Shown here: one piece after another, positions 1 to 5,175 of the stretch
Numbering within the stretch: the stretch's first letter is position 1
Layout of the letters: each line of letters opens with the position of its first letter
Source: DASPXY01 sp038227745
GTDB lineage: Bacteria; Planctomycetota; Planctomycetia; Gemmatales; Gemmataceae
Assembly (NCBI GenBank): GCA_038227745.1
Contig: JBBRPS010000439.1
Coordinates: forward strand, 1 to 8,669
Length of the DNA stretch: 8,669 bases
Direction: 5' to 3'
The notes under the pieces: generated by a model
What the model was told of the DNA's origin: nothing
What the model saw: the letters and a program-made list of their open reading frames with translations, nothing else
Database searches by the model: none
Position numbers and translations under genes: made by a program

Positions 1-46
1 AGGACGGAAGGTGGGAAGATGACATGGCTGGCTCCTCGGGCGCCCG

Positions 47-730
47 ATGGGGTGTTGCTACCGTCATCGTGCGCCGAGGGCCGGCACTTGGCCACCCCAC
101 CCTCCGGCCCAGCCTCATGAGATATTACGCCTCCTTAAATGTTTCTCGACAAAGTCGCGGAAAGTGCAGCCTTCAGCCAAGGCCGATAAGGTCGGGGAAG
201 CGTACCGAGCCTTGTATGCCTCTCTGAGCAAGCTGCCCAACCCCTCCATTTCGCTGTCGGAAATCAAGTTCGTCAGTCCGGACAACCCGATCGCGCGTGA
301 CGTACTGGAGATCCTGGGTCGCCAGCCGACGAGCCTGCCGACCCGGACCCGACGGGAGAAGCTGGGGGACATGCCAATCGAAGAGGCGCTCGTGTACCCG
401 CGGCCTCGGAATCATTCCCAACAGGCAGGCCTGTTGGAGAAGCCAAAAGATCTCGAAGAACTGTGGACGGCGTCCCCCACGAACATGACTCCGAACCAAT
501 TCACCGTCACCTTCACGAAGCAACCGTTCATGGTGACGAGGGCCATTCCCGCAGGCTTCGACCCCCAATTGTCGCCGGTGATCGAGTTCGCGACGGACTA
601 CAAGTTGCGGGACGGGCACGTGGTCACAACGAAAGTCCAGGTGGCCATGCAACACGACGTCGGGTTCTACGGCATCGTGCTCAAGCAATGGGATGAAAGC
701 TCGGATTACGTGATCATCCACTGCAAGTGA
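47..730 (+). CDS. Hypothetical protein, start uncertain, possibly 5'-frameshifted
   Basis: I do not recognise this protein or any domain in it. The longest reading gives 227 aa from ATG 47 to TGA 728-730, but the first 45 or so codons (Cys, His, Pro and Arg rich) do not look like protein and no Shine-Dalgarno sequence precedes ATG 47. Convincing coding character begins near nucleotide 185 (ADKVGEAYRALYASLSK) and runs to the stop: mixed hydrophobic and charged residues, a proline-rich middle, and a beta-rich C-terminus ending DYVIIHCK. In another frame, ATG 139 opens a short plausible stretch (MFLDKVAESAAFSQGR) that stops at TAA 187-189, just where the good frame takes over, so the true N-terminus may have been separated by a frameshift. 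Other possible starts in the main frame are weak, such as TTG 212. There is no signal peptide or membrane segment. It converges on the WD40 gene and is visibly less GC-rich than its neighbours. Confidence 0.5.
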   Translation: MGCCYRHRAPRAGTWPPHPPAQPHEILRLLKCFSTKSRKVQPSAKADKVGEAYRALYASLSKLPNPSISLSEIKFVSPDNPIARDVLEILGRQPTSLPTRTRREKLGDMPIEEALVYPRPRNHSQQAGLLEKPKDLEELWTASPTNMTPNQFTVTFTKQPFMVTRAIPAGFDPQLSPVIEFATDYKLRDGHVVTTKVQVAMQHDVGFYGIVLKQWDESSDYVIIHCK

Positions 731-731
731 G

Positions 732-780
732 CAGACGGAATCACGCGCGCCGCCTGATACGACGGAGGCGAGGCCGTCTG
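732..780. terminator. Weak stem-loop between convergent genes
   Basis: The 67-bp gap between the converging stops contains CAGACGG (732-738) and its complement CCGTCTG (774-780), plus an alternative tighter hairpin GACGG (761-765)/CCGTC (774-778). A further CCGGC-TTCAG-GCCGG hairpin overlaps the WD40 stop. The position suits a bidirectional terminator, but none of these is followed by a T-run on either strand, so this is a positional inference only. Confidence 0.2.
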
Positions 781-797
781 TCGAGAAGCGCCCGGCT

Positions 798-1820
798 TCA
801 GGCCGGCGCCATGTCGTAGACGCGGACTGCGCCGTCGAAGAATGCGATCGCCAGGCGGCGACCGTCGGGGTGCAGGTCCAGGTCGCGGGCGTTGTTCGGC
901 AGCGCCAGCGTGTGGAACGACTGCGCTGCCGTGGGCCGCCAGAACCACAGCGCGCCGCCGCTGCCGCCGCCGACGCCGACGATGTAGCCGGCCGGGTGGA
1001 AGCTGACCCCCCACGCCGTCCCCTGGAAGTTCGCCTGCGGCCGCAGCAGGTGCCGCCGCGCCCCCGTCGCCCAATCGAACAGCACGATCACCGGCCGGCC
1101 GATGCCCGCGAAGGCGTTCGAGACGTCCGTGATGCCGGCGCACGCCAGCAGCGAACCGTCGCAGCTGAACGCCATGCTGCGCACGCCACCGATGTCGGCG
1201 CGGAACGTCGGGTCGTAGCGGTGCAGCACGGTCGCGTCCAGCGCCCGCACTTCCGTACCGCTCGCGATGTCCCACTGCTTGACCCGCCCGTGCAGGTCGC
1301 CGGAGACGAGGTGCCGTCCGTCCGGATGAAAAGCGACATTGTAGACGTGTGAAGTGTGGCCCGCAAGCTCGCGCACGGAGGCGCCGTCCGCGGCGGACCA
1401 GAGCTTGACGAGGTTGTCGTTGCCGCAGGTCGCGAGCAACCGGCCGTCGGGGCTGACCGCGACGGCGCGCACCCAGCCGCGGTGGGCAGCGACGGTGCGC
1501 AAGGGCGCCGGGGCGGCCGCATCCGCCTGCCACCAGATGACCTTGCCGTCGTAGCCGCCGGAGACAAGTTGCCGCGGGCCGGCCAGGAAGGCCAGGGCGC
1601 GCGTCCAGCTGCGGTGGCCGGTGAGCGCGACGCGCTGCCCGGTCGTCAGGTCCCAGCGGTGGATGAGGCTGTCCTGAGCGCCGGCGAAGACAAAGCGGCC
1701 CGTCGGGTCGATGCGGCAGGAGAACAGCGGGCTGTTGTGGCGCAGCTCGCGCGCCAGGCGCGTGCGCGTCGGGTTGGCGGCGCCGGCGGCGCGGCGGGCA
1801 GCGCGGGAGAAGAAGCTCAC
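798..1820 (-). CDS. WD40 repeat protein, seven-blade beta-propeller
   Basis: This 340-aa protein is almost entirely WD40 repeats, which fold as a beta-propeller and usually serve as protein-interaction scaffolds. Seven blades can be counted at about residues 25-69, 69-112, 113-154, 155-196, 208-260, 265-307 and 310-340, enough for a closed propeller. Typical elements are GH or AH at blade starts, SPDGRLLAT-like strands and WD-like ends (HRWDL, VKLWS, VKQWDI, VLFDW, VRVYDM). I chose the GTG start at 1820 because AGGAG (1829-1833, read leftward) lies 8 nt upstream and because the reading frame farther upstream is only a shadow of the DUF1501 gene. The start overlaps the DUF1501 stop by 4 bp (GTGA), which indicates translational coupling. 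I see no signal peptide, so it is probably cytoplasmic, unlike its two exported operon partners. Its partner is unknown; its position suggests function with the DUF1501 or DUF1549/1553 product. Confidence 0.9.
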   Translation of the reverse strand: MSFFSRAARRAAGAANPTRTRLARELRHNSPLFSCRIDPTGRFVFAGAQDSLIHRWDLTTGQRVALTGHRSWTRALAFLAGPRQLVSGGYDGKVIWWQADAAAPAPLRTVAAHRGWVRAVAVSPDGRLLATCGNDNLVKLWSAADGASVRELAGHTSHVYNVAFHPDGRHLVSGDLHGRVKQWDIASGTEVRALDATVLHRYDPTFRADIGGVRSMAFSCDGSLLACAGITDVSNAFAGIGRPVIVLFDWATGARRHLLRPQANFQGTAWGVSFHPAGYIVGVGGGSGGALWFWRPTAAQSFHTLALPNNARDLDLHPDGRRLAIAFFDGAVRVYDMAPA

Positions 1821-3103
1821 GCGAGGATCTCCTGAATCGGTGCGGCCTGCGGGTCGGCCATCGGGATGGGCCGGCCGCTGTGGTAGTGGTTGCGGCGCGA
1901 ATCGAGTCCGAGGGCGCGGAAGTAGGTGTGGAACAGGTGGCCGCCGTTGACCTGCCGCTCGGTCACCGCGGTGCCGTTGGCGTTGGTCGCACCGACGACG
2001 GCCCCGCCGCGGACACCGCAGCCGCCCAGCGCCACCGACCACGCCCGCGACCAGTGGTCGCGCCCCATGTTGCGGTTGATGGTCGGCGTGCGGCCGAACT
2101 CCGACATCACGACCACCAGCGTGCTCTCCCACAGGCCGCGCTGGACCAGGTCCTCGATGAGACAGGCGAAGGGCCGGTCGAACTCGCCGAGCTGCTCGAT
2201 GTGGAAGTCGAAGTTCTCGTGGTGCGTGTCGTAGTTGGAGTGCGTCACCTTGACGAAGGTCGCGCCGTTCTCCAGCAGCCGCCGGCCAAGGAGCATGTGC
2301 CGGCCGAAGTCGTGGCTGCCGTAGCGATCGCGGTCGCGCGGGTTCTCGCGGCCGAGGTCGAAGATGCCGCGGCGACTCATCATCTGGGCCGCCTGGTCGT
2401 AGGAGTAGGTGTAGGCCTCGGTCTCGGCGGTGCGCCGGCCCTGGTTGAAGCGGCGGTTGAGGCGTTCGCGCAGGCCGTCGCGCTGGCGGTCGGCCGCCTC
2501 GGTCAGCGTCGCGGCGCGGAGCATGTTCGCGGGCATATTGCCGTCGGGCAGAGCAACGGAGCCAAAGCGCGGGCCGAGGAACGCGGCGTCCTGGCGGTTG
2601 ACGCCCTCGCCGCGCGGCGTGACGTGCAGGTAACCCGGCAGCGGGCTGTCCTCGGGGGCGAGGAGCCGCGCGGCGACGGAGCCCAGGTGGGGAAACTGCT
2701 CGCCGGGCGTCTGGCGGCGGCCGGTGTGCATGATGTAGGCGCCGCGCGAGTGCTCGTCCTCGGCGGTGTTGACGCCGCGCACCAGGGCGAGGCGGTGCAT
2801 GTGCCGGGCGGTGTGCGGCAGCAGTTCGCAAATCTGGACGCCGGGGACGGAGGTCGGGATGCTCTGGAACGGGCCGCCGGTGTTGGTGCCCGGCTTGGGG
2901 TCCCAGGTTTCGAGCTGGCTGACGCCGCCCGCGAGCCAGACGACGAGGACCCGTTTCTGGGTGCGGCGCAGCTGGTCGGCCGCCGCGGGGTGGACCATGC
3001 CGGCGAAGCCGAGCAGGCCCAGGCCTCCCGCGGCCGTCCCGGCGAGGAAGCGGCGGCGCGAGAGCAGGTGTTCGGGCGAGTTGCACGCATAGAAAGGCTT
3101 CAT
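1817..3103 (-). CDS. DUF1501 family protein, Tat-exported
   Basis: This 428-aa protein is a full-length DUF1501 member, a family related to the alkaline phosphatase/sulfatase superfamily and greatly expanded in Planctomycetes. The N-terminus is a twin-arginine signal: SRRRFLAG at residues 15-22, a Gly/Ala/Leu-rich hydrophobic stretch to about 37, and a probable AAA cleavage site near 40-42. Family signatures follow: WLAGGVSQLETWDPKPG (56-72), a YDTHH motif (291-295), SEFGRTP (334-340) and GRDHW (347-351), then a glycine-rich GGCGVRGGAVVGATN segment. The Asp and His residues of these motifs are the likely metal ligands by analogy with the superfamily. The Ser/Thr/Cys nucleophile of true sulfatases is not evident, so the reaction is unknown. 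ATG 3103 is supported by AAGGGGGA 6 nt upstream. It is the middle gene of a leftward operon, 91 bp after DUF1549/DUF1553 and overlapping the WD40 gene by 4 bp. Confidence 0.94.
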   Translation of the reverse strand: MKPFYACNSPEHLLSRRRFLAGTAAGGLGLLGFAGMVHPAAADQLRRTQKRVLVVWLAGGVSQLETWDPKPGTNTGGPFQSIPTSVPGVQICELLPHTARHMHRLALVRGVNTAEDEHSRGAYIMHTGRRQTPGEQFPHLGSVAARLLAPEDSPLPGYLHVTPRGEGVNRQDAAFLGPRFGSVALPDGNMPANMLRAATLTEAADRQRDGLRERLNRRFNQGRRTAETEAYTYSYDQAAQMMSRRGIFDLGRENPRDRDRYGSHDFGRHMLLGRRLLENGATFVKVTHSNYDTHHENFDFHIEQLGEFDRPFACLIEDLVQRGLWESTLVVVMSEFGRTPTINRNMGRDHWSRAWSVALGGCGVRGGAVVGATNANGTAVTERQVNGGHLFHTYFRALGLDSRRNHYHSGRPIPMADPQAAPIQEILA

Positions 3104-3122
3104 CGTCGGTCCCCCTTCGGCT

Positions 3123-3185
3123 CAAGCCCACCCGTTGCACCGGGTGGGTCTTCTGTGTACCCACCCGGTGCAACGGGTGGGCTTG
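3123..3185. repeat. Nested palindrome, REP-like element
   Basis: Two perfect 27-bp inverted arms (3123-3149 and 3159-3185) are separated by a 9-nt loop (cttctgtgt). Each arm is itself a hairpin: CCCACCCG (3127-3134), loop TTGCAC, CGGGTGGG (3141-3148), with the same structure mirrored in the second arm. The unit can therefore form either one long stem or two small hairpins. It fills most of the 91-bp gap between DUF1549/DUF1553 and DUF1501. No T-run follows on either strand, so it does not resemble an ordinary Rho-independent terminator. It looks like two inverted copies of a REP-type intergenic repeat, comparable to bacterial BIMEs. It could attenuate read-through, protect an mRNA end, or be a mobile palindromic repeat. 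Confidence 0.9.
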
Positions 3186-3194
3186 CAGACAATC

Positions 3195-4856
3195 TCAGTA
3201 ATTGAACCGGAACTCCGCCGAGGTGATCAGTGCCCAGGCCAGTTCCTGCAGCGCCGCGGCGCGGTCGCTCGCCCGGCCCGCGAGGTAGTCGGCGACCTCG
3301 CGTTTCTCCTCGTCGCTCGGCGGGCGCGTCAGCGCGCTCAGGTACAGTTCCTCCGCGACGGCGCCCGCGTCCATGAGCCGCCCGAGTCGCTCCGTCAGGT
3401 TGCCCGGCCGCGGCGCCAACCAGCTGCGCAGCAGCGTCCCGTTCTTGAGGAACAGCGTCTGGTCGAGCGTCGCCTGGAAGCCATCGTCCGGCTGACCCGC
3501 CGGCCCGCCGAACACCTGCACGAACGGGATGACGTTGCCCGACAGCCGCGCGTACAGCGCCGCCTCCGTCGCGCGCGTGCCGAGCGCCTTGCGGTCGGCA
3601 TCGACGAGGCCTGTGGCCTGCATCGCGGCCCACGCGAACTGCTCCGGGGACAGCGGCCGCACCGCCGCCACCGCGAAGGTCCGCGGCGACGCCTCCTCAA
3701 CACCCTTCGGCAACTCACTGGAGCGCTGATAGGTCTTGCTCAGGGCAGCCTCGCGGAGGAACGCCTTGACATCGAACTTGAGTGCCGCCACCTCGTCGGT
3801 GAGCGTCTTGAGCAACTCGGGGTGCGACGCTGGGTTGGCGGGGTGGTCGAAGTCCACGGGGTCCACCAAGCCGCGGCCAAGCATCATCGCCCAGAGGCGA
3901 TTCGCGACCGTGCGGCGGAATTGCATGTTGTCGGCGCCGGCGATGAGGCCGGGGAGCAGCGCACGGCGGCTGAAGCGCGGCACCGGCCGCTGGCCCTTGA
4001 CCGGCGCGACGACGTACTCCTTGCCCTTCTCCAGGGCGGGCTCTTTGAGACCCGGGCCGCTCGGCAGGCGCGGGCCGGTCGTCTTGGTCAGCTTCGTGGG
4101 GTCAAAGACGGACTGGTAGGTGACCTCGCCCTCGGCCTTCTCGGCGAACACGGACAGCTTCGTCGCCTTGTCGTTGAAGACGAAACTGCGGCTGAGGAAG
4201 GCGTACAGGCCGTAGTAGTGGGCCTGGAGGTAGCCGGCGACGAGCGGATGGTCGTGGCACTGGGCGCACTGGAGGTTCATGCCGAGGAACAGGCGGCTGA
4301 CGTCGCGCGTGAGTTGGTGCGGTTCGCCGTTGCGGTCGAGGTAGAAGCGCGCCGCCGGCCGCGTCTTCGGGTCGGCGCCGTCGGCGGCCAGGATCTCCTG
4401 CACGAGTTGGTCGAGCGGCTTGCCGGCCGCGAACGAGGCGCGGAGGAACTCGTGCCACTGGGGGGCGGGGACGAACTTCGCGGGCCGCCGGTCCATGAGC
4501 AGCACGTCGAACACGGTCGCCATGTGCCGGGCGAACGCGGGGCTGGCCAGCAGGCGGTCGATCAGCTTCGCGCGACGGTCCGGGGTGCCGTCCTTGAGGA
4601 ACGCCCTGGCCTCGTCCGCGGAGGGGATGGTGCCGGTCAGGTCGAGGTAGATGCGGCGCAGGAACTCGGCGTCGGACGCGAGCGGGGCGGCCTGCTTTTC
4701 ATAGTTGGGGGTGCCGGCCGCGATCGCCGCGTCGATGCGTTGGTGGAGGGGGGCCTGGGCGGTGGCGGCGCCGGCCGAGAGGGCCAGGAGGAGCAGGGCG
4801 GCGGCGGGTTTCAGCCACCGGGGACGGTCGGCGAGGGAGGGTCGTCGGCGCATCAT
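3195..4856 (-). CDS. DUF1549/DUF1553 domain protein, secreted
   Basis: This 553-aa protein combines DUF1549 (about residues 37-230) and DUF1553 (about 300-553), a pairing typical of Planctomycetes. The start at ATG 4856 is chosen because AGGGG lies 6 nt upstream and a clear Sec signal peptide follows: basic residues 3-16, hydrophobic PAAALLLLALSAGAA, and an ATA cleavage site near residue 33. A second ATG follows directly at 4853. The reading frame is open up to 5045, but that extension looks non-coding. DUF1549 shows FLRRIYLDLTGTIPS (65-79) and CAQCHDHP (197-204), a CxxCH motif that resembles a haem c site but is a family signature of unproven function. DUF1553 is marked by RRTVANRLW (314-322) and GRGLVDPVD. 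The separate N-terminal cytochrome-like domain found in many longer relatives is absent, which explains the modest size. It is the first gene of the operon with DUF1501 and WD40. Its biochemical role is unknown. Confidence 0.93.
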   Translation of the reverse strand: MMRRRPSLADRPRWLKPAAALLLLALSAGAATAQAPLHQRIDAAIAAGTPNYEKQAAPLASDAEFLRRIYLDLTGTIPSADEARAFLKDGTPDRRAKLIDRLLASPAFARHMATVFDVLLMDRRPAKFVPAPQWHEFLRASFAAGKPLDQLVQEILAADGADPKTRPAARFYLDRNGEPHQLTRDVSRLFLGMNLQCAQCHDHPLVAGYLQAHYYGLYAFLSRSFVFNDKATKLSVFAEKAEGEVTYQSVFDPTKLTKTTGPRLPSGPGLKEPALEKGKEYVVAPVKGQRPVPRFSRRALLPGLIAGADNMQFRRTVANRLWAMMLGRGLVDPVDFDHPANPASHPELLKTLTDEVAALKFDVKAFLREAALSKTYQRSSELPKGVEEASPRTFAVAAVRPLSPEQFAWAAMQATGLVDADRKALGTRATEAALYARLSGNVIPFVQVFGGPAGQPDDGFQATLDQTLFLKNGTLLRSWLAPRPGNLTERLGRLMDAGAVAEELYLSALTRPPSDEEKREVADYLAGRASDRAAALQELAWALITSAEFRFNY

Positions 4857-4903
4857 GGTACACCCCTGGTCGAGGCGGGCAGGCGAGCGGTCGGGTTGGA
4901 CTC

Positions 4904-4963
4904 GTCGGGCGGTTGGCGGGTTGTGCTGGCAAGTTCCTCTTCTTCCCACGGTAACCGCCCGAC
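4904..4963. promoter_or_regulatory. 11-bp inverted repeat over the leftward promoter
   Basis: GTCGGGCGGTT (4904-4914) and its exact complement AACCGCCCGAC (4953-4963) are 38 nt apart. A second, overlapping pair, CGGTCGGG (4888-4895)/CCCGACCG (4958-4965), shares the right side. The right arm lies between the -35 and -10 boxes of the predicted operon promoter and the left arm lies in the predicted 5' untranslated region. This could be a paired operator, a 5' leader structure if transcription starts farther upstream, or a chance match in GC-rich DNA. Confidence 0.35.
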
Positions 4964-4975
4964 CGGAGAAGTCAA
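4948..4975 (-). promoter_or_regulatory. Candidate sigma70-type promoter for the DUF1549-DUF1501-WD40 operon
   Basis: Read leftward, TTGACT (4975-4970) and TACCGT (4953-4948) are separated by 16 nt. The -35 box matches TTGACA at five of six positions. The -10 box matches TATAAT at only three, which is common in high-GC bacteria. Predicted transcription starts near 4941, leaving a leader of about 85 nt before ATG 4856. No other good match is evident in the divergent region. Confidence 0.45.
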
Positions 4976-5087
4976 GGAGTTTCTGAGGGCGGATTCCGCG
5001 CCGCGCGACGGGGCCGGCACTAAGCGCAAAAAGAGCAAACGGCATGCCCCGACTTCATCGAAGCTTCATCCTGTCTTCACATCACGC

Positions 5088-5115
5088 TTGCGGTCTGAGG
5101 CACACTCGGTACGAT
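5088..5115 (+). promoter_or_regulatory. Candidate promoter for the metalloprotease gene
   Basis: TTGCGG (5088-5093) and TACGAT (5110-5115) are separated by 16 nt. The -10 box matches TATAAT at four of six positions and the -35 at three, so the prediction is weak. It would start transcription near 5122, about 54 nt before ATG 5176. The 319-bp divergent region (4857-5175) otherwise shows only the leftward promoter and the inverted repeat. Confidence 0.3.
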
Positions 5116-5175
5116 GATCGAGGGTTTTCCGTGAACCGTTTCTCCGCCCCAGGTACTTCCCCAGGAGTCCCACGC

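Noticed and set aside
1821..3173. N-terminal extension of the WD40 reading frame to 791 aa
   Set aside because: The extension overlaps DUF1501 in another frame and is Arg/Pro/Ala-rich shadow. The GTG at 1820 with its AGGAG is the natural start.
3123..3185. The palindrome as a standard Rho-independent terminator
   Set aside because: The stem is strong but no T-run follows on either strand, and it lies within what appears to be an operon.
1880..3205. A 441-codon rightward open frame opposite the DUF1501 gene
   Set aside because: It is the antisense shadow of a clearly recognised DUF1501 gene in GC-rich DNA. Its translation is low-complexity Val/Ala/Arg/Glu with no domain and no ribosome binding site.
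3135..5117. A 660-codon rightward open frame opposite the DUF1549/DUF1553 gene
   Set aside because: It begins inside the palindrome, is Arg/Ala/Glu/Val-rich low-complexity sequence, and lies fully antisense to a well-supported gene.
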